This document shows positions 7,213-14,294 of a stretch of 16,660 nucleotides of DNA, one piece after another (the stretch's first letter is position 1; every line of letters starts with the position of its first letter). Source of the DNA: UMGS172 sp045651745 (lineage in GTDB: Bacteria; Bacillota; Clostridia; Oscillospirales; Acutalibacteraceae); contig JAZRSW010000065.1 of NCBI GenBank assembly GCA_045651745.1, forward strand, positions 1 through 16,660, in the 5' to 3' direction. The notes under the pieces are model-generated. The model was not told the DNA's origin. It searched no databases and saw nothing but the letters and a program-made list of their open reading frames with translations. The translations under genes were made by a program, and so were the position numbers.

Positions 7213-7230
7213 TTATTTTTATTATATGAT

Positions 7231-7263
7231 AAAACCGCTGTTTCAAATCGAAACAGCGGTTTT
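7231..7263. terminator. Bidirectional terminator between degV and trxA
   Basis: A 14-base perfect stem, AAAACCGCTGTTTC (7231-7244) with GAAACAGCGGTTTT (7250-7263), has a 5-base loop. The arms begin and end in A/T runs, so it can serve both the plus-strand DegV gene and the minus-strand thioredoxin gene. Confidence 0.92.
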
Positions 7264-7272
7264 AATTTTAAA

Positions 7273-7578
7273 TTAAAGCAATTCCAAAATTTGTGCTTTC
7301 GGCATAGCACCGACTGATTGATTGGTGATTTTACCGTCCTTCACAACCACTAACATCGGTATACTTTGAACACGAAAAGCTGCAGCTAATTCGGGTTGCT
7401 CGTCAACATTAATCTTACCGACTTTGATGTCATCGCGTTCTTCGGCAATTTCGTGAACAATAGGACCTACCATCTGACAAGGTCCGCACCAATCCGCGTA
7501 AAAATCGATTAAAACAGGTTTTTCAGATTTCAAAACCTCATTTTCAAAATTCTCTTTTGTAATATTCAAAACAGACAT
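7273..7578 (-). CDS. trxA: Thioredoxin
   Basis: This 101-residue thioredoxin is the cytosolic protein that reduces disulfides in target proteins and is recycled by thioredoxin reductase. The redox motif is W30-C31-G-P-C34, within FYADWCGPCQMVGP. The conserved cis-proline is P74 in QSIPML, where many thioredoxins have SIPTL; the change is at a variable position. The length is normal to slightly short at the C-terminus. ATG at 7578 has an excellent AAAGGAGGG ribosome site, and a sigma-A promoter lies upstream. It is monocistronic and converges on the DegV gene; no thioredoxin reductase is nearby. The divergent neighbour is a flavoprotein, but nothing ties the two functionally beyond position. 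Confidence 0.95.
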   Translation of the reverse strand: MSVLNITKENFENEVLKSEKPVLIDFYADWCGPCQMVGPIVHEIAEERDDIKVGKINVDEQPELAAAFRVQSIPMLVVVKDGKITNQSVGAMPKAQILELL

Positions 7579-7617
7579 TATTGTCCCTCCTTTTATTTAT
7601 TGTACTTTTGTATATTT

Positions 7618-7646
7618 ATTTTAACACAAATCCTTATCTTTTTCAA
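7618..7646 (-). promoter_or_regulatory. Sigma-A promoter of trxA
   Basis: On the minus strand, TTGAAA (7646-7641), a 17-base spacer and TAAAAT (7623-7618) lie about 40 bases upstream of the trxA start. Confidence 0.75.
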
Positions 7647-7690
7647 CAACAAAAGTATATAGTGATGTTAAATTAAAGCAATTTATTTTG

Positions 7691-7719
7691 TTGCAAAAGC
7701 GTTTTAAATATGCTATAAT
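7691..7719 (+). promoter_or_regulatory. Sigma-A promoter of the FAD-protein/galE operon
   Basis: TTGCAA (7691-7696), a 17-base spacer and TATAAT (7714-7719) lie about 65 bases before the ATG of the flavoprotein. It is back to back with the trxA promoter, roughly 45 bases apart. Confidence 0.75.
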
Positions 7720-7783
7720 ATATTGGATTATTTAAAGATATATCCGTTTATCATTTTAATAATTGATTTTTGGAGAGATTTAA

Positions 7784-9172
7784 ATGAAAACAGACGTAGT
7801 TATTGTAGGTGCCGGTCCTGCCGGTATTTTTACGGCAATTGAGATGATTAAACTTGGCAGTAAGAAAAAAATAGTCATTGTTGAAAAGGGTCAATCGGTC
7901 GAAAACCGTCACTGTCCCAAATCAAAGACTAAAAAGTGTGTAAACTGCAAGCCTTTTTGCCATATTACTACCGGATTTTCAGGTGCAGGTGCTTTTTCCG
8001 ACGGCAAACTTTCTTTAAGCTATGAAGTCGGTGGTGATTTGCCTTCACTTATCGGTGAAAATTTTGCACAGGAATTAATTGACTACGCCGATAAAATATA
8101 CCTTGAATTTGGTGCAGATGAGCATGTAGAAGGCTTGGGCAACACCGAAGAAGTAAAAGAAATCAGAAAACGTGCAATTCAAGCAGGTTTACAGCTTGTT
8201 GACTGTCCTATTCGTCATATGGGCACAGAAAAAGCACAAGATATTTACCTTTCAATCGAAAAATATTTAATAAACAACGGTGTTGAAATTTATTTTGGCA
8301 CAGAATGTACCAACCTCATTTTTGACGGTGACAAATGTGTCGGCATTATGGCTACCGACCGTAAGCAAGACTTCGAAATCAAAGCTGAAAGTGTTATTGT
8401 TGCTACCGGACGCAGAGGTGCAGATTGGCTCGAAAAACAGTGTGCTGAGCATAATATCGCGCATCAACCCGGTACTGTTGACATTGGTGTCCGTGTTGAA
8501 GTTAGAAACGAAGTTATGGAAACCGTTAACAAGGTTTTGTATGAATCAAAACTCATCGGCTATCCAAAGCCGTTTAAGAACAAGGTTCGTACTTTCTGTC
8601 AGAATCCCGGTGGTTTTGTAAGCCAAGAAAACTACGATAACAATCTGGCTGTTGTTAACGGTCACTCATATAAGGATTTTAAATCGCAGAACACTAACCT
8701 TGCAATCCTTTGCTCACACAATTTCAGCGTTCCTTTTAATCAACCAATTGAATACGCTCAAAAAGTTGGTGAGTTGACCAATATGCTCGGCGCAGGTCAC
8801 ATTTTGGTTCAGCGTTATGGTGATATTTTAGACGGTAAGCGTACTTGGGATAAGGAATTAGCCCGTGCAAACCTGAAACCCACCTTGCCCGACGCAGTTG
8901 CGGGCGATATTACCGCCGCAATGCCCTACCGCGCAATGACCAACATTATAAACTTCATTCAGGCGGTTGACCACGTTGTACCCGGTTTTGCTTCAACCGA
9001 AACCCTGCTTTACAGTCCTGAATTGAAATTTTACAGTAACCGCGTAAAGATGGATGAAAACCTCACAACAAGTGTTGAAGGTCTTTACTGTTTGGGTGAT
9101 TCAAGCGGTTGGACAAGAGGACTTATGATGGCATCTGTTATGGGTGTGCTTATGGGTCGTAAATTAGCTTAA
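7784..9172 (+). CDS. FAD-dependent oxidoreductase of the COG2509 type
   Basis: The 462-residue protein opens with VVIVGAGPAGIFTAIEM, an ADP-binding Rossmann motif (G9-A-G11-P-A-G14). It ends with YCLGDSSGWTRGLMMASVMG, the second FAD-contact motif of two-dinucleotide-type flavoproteins. After the first motif comes a cysteine cluster, C44-x7-C52-x2-C55-x3-C59, followed by GFSGAGAFSDGKLS, a signature of the uncharacterised COG2509 'FAD-dependent dehydrogenase' group. The substrate is unknown. The cysteines could bind metal or an iron-sulfur cluster, but that is inference. ATG at 7784 has a GGAGAG site at 6 bases, and galE follows 24 bases downstream on the same transcript. Low-level similarity to geranylgeranyl reductase-type flavoproteins is possible. 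The family call is confident. Confidence 0.88.
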   Translation: MKTDVVIVGAGPAGIFTAIEMIKLGSKKKIVIVEKGQSVENRHCPKSKTKKCVNCKPFCHITTGFSGAGAFSDGKLSLSYEVGGDLPSLIGENFAQELIDYADKIYLEFGADEHVEGLGNTEEVKEIRKRAIQAGLQLVDCPIRHMGTEKAQDIYLSIEKYLINNGVEIYFGTECTNLIFDGDKCVGIMATDRKQDFEIKAESVIVATGRRGADWLEKQCAEHNIAHQPGTVDIGVRVEVRNEVMETVNKVLYESKLIGYPKPFKNKVRTFCQNPGGFVSQENYDNNLAVVNGHSYKDFKSQNTNLAILCSHNFSVPFNQPIEYAQKVGELTNMLGAGHILVQRYGDILDGKRTWDKELARANLKPTLPDAVAGDITAAMPYRAMTNIINFIQAVDHVVPGFASTETLLYSPELKFYSNRVKMDENLTTSVEGLYCLGDSSGWTRGLMMASVMGVLMGRKLA

Positions 9173-9196
9173 ATTTTCCGAAAGGGTGTTATTATA

Positions 9197-10210
9197 ATGG
9201 CAATTTTAATCACAGGCGGTGCAGGTTATATCGGTAGCCACACTTGTATCGAACTTTCAAAGGCAGGATATGACATTGTTGTTGTAGATAATCTTCGCAA
9301 CAGTAAGGAAGAATCCTTAAAACGTGTTGAGAAAATCATCGGCAAGCCGGTAAAATTCTATAAAGCAGACGTTCGTGACCGCGAGGCTCTTCGCACAATT
9401 TTCAAGGAAAACAAAATTGATGCCGCAATTCATTTTGCAGGTTTAAAAGCTGTTGGCGAGTCAGTAAAAATTCCTATGGAATACTATAAAAACAATATTG
9501 ACTCTACCTTCGTACTTTGCGATGTTATGGAAGAGTTCGGTGTTAAGAAAATCGTGTTCTCCTCCTCTGCTACAGTTTACGGCGTTGCAAAAACTATGCC
9601 GTTGGTTGAAACTATGCCTTTAGGAGCAATTAATCCTTACGGCAGAACAAAATTGTTTATTGAAGAAATGCTTCGTGACCTTTATGTCTCGGACAACGGT
9701 TGGAGTATTGCTTTACTTCGTTACTTTAACCCTATCGGCGCCCACGAAAGCGGACTTATAGGTGAAGACCCCAAGGGTATTCCCAACAACCTTATGCCGT
9801 ATATTTCACAAGTTGCTGTCGGCAAGTTAGAGAAACTTCACGTTTTCGGTAATGATTACAATACAGTGGATGGTACCGGTGTGCGTGACTACATTCACGT
9901 TGTTGACTTGGCTGACGGTCACGTTAAGGCTGTTAACTGGGCATTGAACAACACCGGTTGTGAGGCAATTAACCTCGGTACCGGTAACGGTTGCAGTGTT
10001 TTACAGTTAAAGGACGCATTCCAAAAGGCTTCGGGAATTGAAATTCCGTTCGTCATTGACCCACGTCGTCCCGGTGACCCTGACGAAGTTTATGCAAACG
10101 CTGACAAGGCTAAAAACCTTTTAGGTTGGGAAGCAAAACGCACTATTGAAGATATGTGTGTTGATACTTGGCGTTGGCAAAAAGGCAACCCTGACGGTTA
10201 CGTTGAATAA
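9197..10210 (+). CDS. galE: UDP-glucose 4-epimerase
   Basis: GalE interconverts UDP-glucose and UDP-galactose with bound NAD, for galactose use (Leloir pathway) and for wall or capsule sugar supply. The 337 residues match the usual length (E. coli 338). The NAD motif is GGAGYIG (7-13). The catalytic set is S124 (in FSSSATVYG), Y148 and K152 (in NPYGRTK), almost exactly the E. coli positions. The C-terminus (DPRRPGDPDEVYANADKAK) is also typical. ATG at 9197 follows AAAGGGTG. It is the second gene of the unit starting with the flavoprotein and is followed by a strong terminator. No galK, galT or glycosyltransferase genes lie next to it, so a biosynthetic rather than catabolic role is plausible but not shown. 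Confidence 0.96.
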   Translation: MAILITGGAGYIGSHTCIELSKAGYDIVVVDNLRNSKEESLKRVEKIIGKPVKFYKADVRDREALRTIFKENKIDAAIHFAGLKAVGESVKIPMEYYKNNIDSTFVLCDVMEEFGVKKIVFSSSATVYGVAKTMPLVETMPLGAINPYGRTKLFIEEMLRDLYVSDNGWSIALLRYFNPIGAHESGLIGEDPKGIPNNLMPYISQVAVGKLEKLHVFGNDYNTVDGTGVRDYIHVVDLADGHVKAVNWALNNTGCEAINLGTGNGCSVLQLKDAFQKASGIEIPFVIDPRRPGDPDEVYANADKAKNLLGWEAKRTIEDMCVDTWRWQKGNPDGYVE

Positions 10211-10225
10211 TTCAATAACTAAAAT

Positions 10226-10258
10226 AACCCCTCACAGTCCTAAAAACTGTGAGGGGTT
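10226..10258. terminator. Bidirectional terminator between galE and htrA
   Basis: A 12-base perfect stem, AACCCCTCACAG (10226-10237) with CTGTGAGGGGTT (10247-10258), has a 9-base loop. TTTAATTTTT follows on the plus side. It lies between the convergent galE and htrA-like genes. Confidence 0.92.
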
Positions 10259-10275
10259 TAATTTTTCTGTTTTAA

Positions 10276-11610
10276 TCAATGGTCAGAGAAGAAATCATCA
10301 ATATCACCGCCAAACGGATTGCCGGTTGACTCATCTGTAAATTGAATTTTATAGCTTGAGTTACCTTGGTCAGGCAAAAGCGAGGCATAAACCGAACTGC
10401 TTTGCTTTGTTTTTTCGTGGTAAACGGTGAAATTCAAAGGAACTCCCGGTGCGGTGCTTTCGATAATATCAAGGGCTACGTCACTGCTCGTTATTTCAAC
10501 GTTATTGATATGAGTAATAATGTCATTGACGTTAATACCTTTACCGTAAAGGTCACTGTCATCACTTATCTTACCGATTTTCAAGCCTGTGGGTGAACCT
10601 GATATTTTTGCCATAACTGAATTAATTTCAGTATAGGTAATACCAAGTCTTCCTCTGCCTTCAACGTATCCGTGTTTAATAAGCGAATCTGCAACCTTGA
10701 TAACTGTATCCGACGGTATTGCATAACCGATATTATCGTAAGAAGTTCCTGCAAGCTTTATCGACGGAATACCAATTACTTGCGAATACATATTTACCAG
10801 AGCACCGCCCGAATTACCGGGATTAATCGGTGCATCGGTTTGAATCATTTTGGTTGAATAACTTGATGAGCCGGTAAATCTTACCGCAGGCGATGAAACA
10901 GTTCCAAAAGTTAATACCGATTTAGCCGAAACTCCGGTCGGGTAACCAATAGTTATAACCTCTTCACCCGTAATAACCTCACTGTAATTTCCGAAAGTTG
11001 CTTTCTTTAAGCCTGTGGCGTTTATTTTTAAAACTGCCAAGTCACTTCTTGTGTCACCCGCAATAAACTCAGCATCATAAATCGAACCGTCATACAAGGT
11101 CACCAAAAACTTAGGAGAAGCAACTTCGGCATATATGTGGTCGTTGGTTACAATATAACCGTCTTCAGTATATATAACACCGCTGGCATATCCCATAAGG
11201 GTATTACCGGTATAAACAGAAATGCCTACAACCGACGGGTTTACGTTATTATAAACTGTCGTAATGTTATACTGATGGTTTGCCTCATCTTTTCCTACCG
11301 TTGATGTCGAACCATAATTTTTATCATTATCGCTATTAGATTGATTGCCACCTAAAACATAGCCTGCCGAAACGGCAATAATCAAAGCAACAACCACCGC
11401 AATCATCGCGAAAAATACCTTGACTCCGGTATTTGAAGTTTGCTCAACGGGTTTTGTCACGGTGTCAAACGTTACTGTTGAGCCATTATCGTCAGGTGAA
11501 ATACTTTCATTTTCAGATTCTTCAACCTCAACTGCAACATCGACTTCCTCAGTTGAAACAACTTCATTTTCAGTGTCTTCATTGAATGTATTATTGTTTT
11601 CAAAATCCAT
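10276..11610 (-). CDS. htrA: HtrA/DegP-type membrane-anchored serine protease
   Basis: The 444-residue protein has an acidic cytoplasmic N-terminus (residues 1-60, rich in Glu/Asp) and one membrane segment (about 64-87). A trypsin-like domain with the triad H158 (VTNDHIY), D190 (RSDLAVLKI) and S267 (NPGNSGGAL) follows, then one PDZ domain (about 318-412). It probably degrades or refolds misfolded proteins on the outer face of the membrane. The order regulator, kinase, HtrA-type protease recalls CssRS-HtrA of Bacillus and CiaRH-HtrA of streptococci. Its ATG overlaps the kinase stop by one base (TAATG) with an AAAGGA site ahead, so it is co-expressed with its probable regulators. All catalytic residues are present. 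The symbol is a family-level label. Confidence 0.94.
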   Translation of the reverse strand: MDFENNNTFNEDTENEVVSTEEVDVAVEVEESENESISPDDNGSTVTFDTVTKPVEQTSNTGVKVFFAMIAVVVALIIAVSAGYVLGGNQSNSDNDKNYGSTSTVGKDEANHQYNITTVYNNVNPSVVGISVYTGNTLMGYASGVIYTEDGYIVTNDHIYAEVASPKFLVTLYDGSIYDAEFIAGDTRSDLAVLKINATGLKKATFGNYSEVITGEEVITIGYPTGVSAKSVLTFGTVSSPAVRFTGSSSYSTKMIQTDAPINPGNSGGALVNMYSQVIGIPSIKLAGTSYDNIGYAIPSDTVIKVADSLIKHGYVEGRGRLGITYTEINSVMAKISGSPTGLKIGKISDDSDLYGKGINVNDIITHINNVEITSSDVALDIIESTAPGVPLNFTVYHEKTKQSSSVYASLLPDQGNSSYKIQFTDESTGNPFGGDIDDFFSDH

Positions 11611-13046
11611 TAGAATTGTCCTTTCAAAGGTAATGTAATTACAAATTCGGTATAACTTTCGGGAACACTATTTACAGTGATATTCCCTTTGTGAATATCA
11701 ACTATTGTTTTAGTAATATAAAGACCCAAACCTGTTCCCTCTTTATTAATTGAACGTGATTTATCAGATTTATAAAACCGTTCAAAAATCTGTTGCATTT
11801 CGTTTTGCGGTATACCCTTACCGTCATTTTTTATTGCAATTTTTACAGTATCGTTATCGCTTGAAACAGTAATTTCGATATTCTTGCCTTCGGGAGTAAA
11901 TTTTATAGCATTATCAACAAGATTATAAACCGCCTGATAAATCAAATCGCGGTCAGCAGTAACAATAACATCCGTGCCTTTTTCCAATCCTTTGACGCTA
12001 ATGTTTTTATCTTCAATTCTCTGCTCTTGTGACAACATAATCTCAATTGTCAAATCGCTTAAATTGAAATTTGTGGGATTAACCTTTTGCTCACCAGACT
12101 CCAACCTCGCCAAGCTCAACATAGACTGAACAATACGGGAAAGACGCTTAACCTCGGTTGAAACAATTGCGAGGTACTGCTCTTCCTTTTCGGGCGGTAT
12201 CGTTCCGTCCAATATGCCGTCAATAAATCCGCCGATTGTAGTCATTGGTGTTCTCAATTCGTGAGAAACATTAGCAATAAAACTGCGACGCATACCTTCA
12301 AGTTGAGTTAATGAATTAGACATTGTGTTAAACGCTTTGGAAAGTTCAGCAATTTCATCGTCACCATTAACGGGAATACGCTCGGAAAAATCACCTTTAG
12401 ACATTTTAACTGCTGCTTTAGACATCATATTGACAGGACGTGTTATTTTTTTAGTCGTAATATAAAGAAATACAAATAGCACAGTCAACGGCAATGCGGT
12501 ACAAAGTATAAATATATTGGTCAATTCAGACCACATACTCTGCAAAATATGAGCCGGTGATGAAATTAACACAAAACCTGCAACCGAGCCATCACCCGAA
12601 TGAAACGGAGCAACGGCGGTATAGTATGTCTTTAAAAATCTTCCTTGTAAGCGTCCAACTTCAAAGAAACTCCCCTTTTCAGCCGAGGTGAGCACTTTTT
12701 CTGGTATGACACCTTTGGAATGAATACAGTTCTTTTCCTGACGCCATTCATTACAACTACAAGAAAATACGTTGCCGTCAGCATCACAGACATAGGTTTC
12801 ACCAAGTACGGCGTTTGACACAACGCTTATCATTGCATCAAGACCGACTTGAAAATTAATATTACTGTCGGTTCGGCTTGTTAAAACACTTGCTACCGTT
12901 TTACAGTTGTCGGTTAATAGTTGTTTTTTGTCATTAATAAAATAACTGTTGACCGACACGCTTAATAGCACGAGAATCAGCAAAATACTAACAACAAGCG
13001 CAACGGCGGTGGTTAAAAACAACTTGTTAAACAGTTTATTCCTCAT
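11610..13046 (-). CDS. Membrane sensor histidine kinase with HAMP domain
   Basis: The 478-residue kinase has membrane segments at about 11-33 and 173-197 enclosing an extracytoplasmic sensor domain, then HAMP (about 198-250). The dimerisation domain has phospho-acceptor H262 in NVSHELRTP. The ATP-binding domain shows the N-box (DNAIKFT, 378-384), NDGKGIP (407-413) and GTGLGL (437-442). In the sensor region, C96-S-C98-x8-C107-I-H109, with C87 nearby, could form a metal site or disulfides. The gene starts 4 bases after the response regulator and overlaps htrA by one base, so the three are one operon. By analogy to CssS/CiaH it may sense secretion or envelope stress, but the signal is not known. 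All catalytic boxes are intact. Confidence 0.95.
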   Translation of the reverse strand: MRNKLFNKLFLTTAVALVVSILLILVLLSVSVNSYFINDKKQLLTDNCKTVASVLTSRTDSNINFQVGLDAMISVVSNAVLGETYVCDADGNVFSCSCNEWRQEKNCIHSKGVIPEKVLTSAEKGSFFEVGRLQGRFLKTYYTAVAPFHSGDGSVAGFVLISSPAHILQSMWSELTNIFILCTALPLTVLFVFLYITTKKITRPVNMMSKAAVKMSKGDFSERIPVNGDDEIAELSKAFNTMSNSLTQLEGMRRSFIANVSHELRTPMTTIGGFIDGILDGTIPPEKEEQYLAIVSTEVKRLSRIVQSMLSLARLESGEQKVNPTNFNLSDLTIEIMLSQEQRIEDKNISVKGLEKGTDVIVTADRDLIYQAVYNLVDNAIKFTPEGKNIEITVSSDNDTVKIAIKNDGKGIPQNEMQQIFERFYKSDKSRSINKEGTGLGLYITKTIVDIHKGNITVNSVPESYTEFVITLPLKGQF

Positions 13047-13050
13047 AAAA

Positions 13051-13743
13051 TCAGTTCTGCTTTAACTCAAACTTGTAACCGACACTCCAAACAGTCTTAA
13101 TAGACCATTGGTCAGAAACGCCTTCTAATTTTTCACGAAGTCTTTTAACGTGAACGTCAACAGTACGTGAATCACCGTAATACTCAAATCCCCAAACCTC
13201 GTCAAGCAGTTGGTCACGCGAATATACACGGTTTGGATTGCTTGCCAAATGGTAAACCAACTCTAACTCTTTAGGCGGAGTATCAACAGCCTTACCGTCT
13301 ACGATTAACTCATAGTTTGTAAGGTTTATAATCAACTTATCGTATTTAACGATTTTTTCGGCAGTTTCATCATTGCTTGCGGCACGGCGAAGCACCGCCT
13401 TAACGCGGGCAACAACCTCTTTTGAATCAAAAGGTTTGGTGACATAATCATCAGCGCCGAGGTCAAGCCCTAAAATTTTGTCAAAAGTCTCACCCTTTGC
13501 CGTAAGCATTATAATCGGCACAGATGAAGACTTACGAATAGTTCTGCAAACCTGCCAGCCATCCAATTTCGGCATCATAACATCAAGCAAAATAAGGTCA
13601 GGTTCATCTATATTAAACTTTACAATCGCAGATTCTCCGTCATTAGCAATAACGGTATCAAAACCTTCTTTTGCCAAATAAAGACGCAATAGTTCGCAAA
13701 TATTTATATCATCATCAACTATCAACACTTTTTTGTTAGGCAT
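13051..13743 (-). CDS. OmpR/PhoB-family response regulator
   Basis: The 230-residue regulator has an N-terminal receiver domain with the acidic pair D10/D11, phospho-acceptor D54 (LLDVMMP), T81 (MLTAKG) and K103 (TKPF). A winged-helix DNA-binding domain follows (about 133-227, ending IKTVWSVGYKFE). It should be phosphorylated by the histidine kinase encoded next to it and control transcription, probably including this operon and htrA. ATG at 13743 has a GGGAGG ribosome site. The upstream region has a TAAAAT that could be a -10 box but no good -35, as expected for an activated promoter. A 7-base inverted repeat flanks it (13763-13800). It is the first gene of the three-gene operon. The family call is very secure; target genes are inferred. 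Confidence 0.95.
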   Translation of the reverse strand: MPNKKVLIVDDDINICELLRLYLAKEGFDTVIANDGESAIVKFNIDEPDLILLDVMMPKLDGWQVCRTIRKSSSVPIIMLTAKGETFDKILGLDLGADDYVTKPFDSKEVVARVKAVLRRAASNDETAEKIVKYDKLIINLTNYELIVDGKAVDTPPKELELVYHLASNPNRVYSRDQLLDEVWGFEYYGDSRTVDVHVKRLREKLEGVSDQWSIKTVWSVGYKFELKQN

Positions 13744-13762
13744 AAAAATACCTCCCTTTAAA

Positions 13763-13800
13763 TTCTGTGACCTTAACTCTATTTTAAATCAACCACAGAA
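13763..13800. promoter_or_regulatory. Inverted repeat in the response-regulator promoter region
   Basis: TTCTGTG (13763-13769) and CACAGAA (13794-13800) form a perfect 7-base inverted repeat with 24 bases between. The interval contains TAAAAT on the minus strand, a possible -10 box. It could be a protein-binding site, but OmpR-type regulators more often use direct repeats, so this is weak. Confidence 0.25.
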
Positions 13801-13852
13801 AAATATATGAATAAAATATTAAATTTGTATGAGATAATAGAAAAATATATCT

Positions 13853-13891
13853 AAAAAACAAGAAAGGCCGCTTCAGAAAACTGAAACGGCC
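13853..13891 (-). terminator. Intrinsic terminator of the zinc-ribbon gene
   Basis: Arms at 13866-13876 and 13881-13891 form an 11-base stem with one G-T pair and an AAAA loop. On the minus strand it is followed by TTTCTTGTTTTTT. It lies just downstream of the zinc-ribbon stop codon. Confidence 0.88.
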
Positions 13892-13907
13892 GAAGTAAAG
13901 CAATAAA

Positions 13908-14189
13908 TTAAGCCTGCTCTTCCTTCATCTTGGCAAAGCACTCGCTGCAATATACGGGACGGTCGTCACGGGGTACGAACGGCACCATTGCGGGCTTTCC
14001 GCAAGAAGCGCAAACGGCCTCATGCATCTCTTTCGGAGCTCTACCTGCATTCTTGCGTGCATCACGGCACTTCTTGCAACGCTGGGGCTCATTTACGAAT
14101 CCTTTGGACTCATAGAACTCCTGCTCGCCTGCAGTGAATACGAACTCTTCTCCGCAATCTTTGCACTTTAGGGTCTTGTCTTCGAACAT
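13908..14189 (-). CDS. Small double zinc-ribbon protein (CxxC-x17-CxxC type)
   Basis: The 93-residue protein carries four CxxC pairs: C9/C12, C38/C41, C60/C63 and C81/C84. The second half fits the CxxC-x17-CxxC domain (17 residues between C63 and C81), and the first half resembles the 'probable zinc-ribbon' domain (LKCKDCGEEFVFTAGEQ). I chose ATG at 14189, with GAGAGAGG ahead of it. A longer reading frame starting upstream would run through the tRNA-like sequence and has no good start. The function is unknown; nucleic-acid or protein binding is possible. Codon use differs from neighbours: mostly TTC, GAG and AAG rather than TTT, GAA and AAA, with higher GC. That could mean strong expression or a different origin. 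It follows a sigma-factor gene and a tRNA-like element and ends in its own terminator. Confidence 0.88.
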   Translation of the reverse strand: MFEDKTLKCKDCGEEFVFTAGEQEFYESKGFVNEPQRCKKCRDARKNAGRAPKEMHEAVCASCGKPAMVPFVPRDDRPVYCSECFAKMKEEQA

Positions 14190-14218
14190 GTTTTTTACCT
14201 CTCTCAATATGAGTATTT

Positions 14219-14288
14219 TAGCCCCGGACGGAATCGCACCGACATCTTTGGAATACAACGCTCTGCCTGATTTAAGCTACAAAGGGCA
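14219..14288 (-). ncRNA. Degenerate tRNA-like element lacking a normal anticodon arm
   Basis: Read on the minus strand, this stretch has a good D arm (GCTT with GAGC around a loop containing GG, 14277-14256). It also has a T-arm-like hairpin, GTCGG-TGCGATT-CCGTC, in which four of five stem pairs form. The ends pair as GCCCT (14287-14283) with GGGGC (14225-14221). The middle is about 6 bases too short: only TTG with CAA can pair, around a 5-base loop, so there is no usable anticodon. There is no CCA. It starts 7 bases after the sigma-factor stop and ends about 30 bases before the zinc-ribbon start. It is probably a tRNA pseudogene or a tRNA-derived RNA element; it is not a working elongator tRNA as I read it. 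Confidence 0.45.
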
Positions 14289-14294
14289 TATAAA

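Noticed and set aside
7265..7684. Repeated 16-base stretch TTAAATTAAAGCAATT near 7268 and again near 7669
   Set aside because: It is AT-rich and low in complexity. One copy is inside the 3' end of trxA and the other in an intergenic region; there are no further copies or symmetry that I noticed, so chance is likely.
14190..14258. N-terminal extension of the zinc-ribbon protein starting at a TTG at 14258
   Set aside because: The extension is the translation of the tRNA-like sequence and lacks a ribosome site. ATG at 14189 has a good site and gives the family-typical N-terminus.
14219..14288. Functional tRNA-Trp or tRNA-Gly, suggested by the TTCCAAA stretch
   Set aside because: Placing CCA or TCC in an anticodon loop leaves the stem almost unpaired and the variable region too short, so I kept it as a tRNA-like element only.
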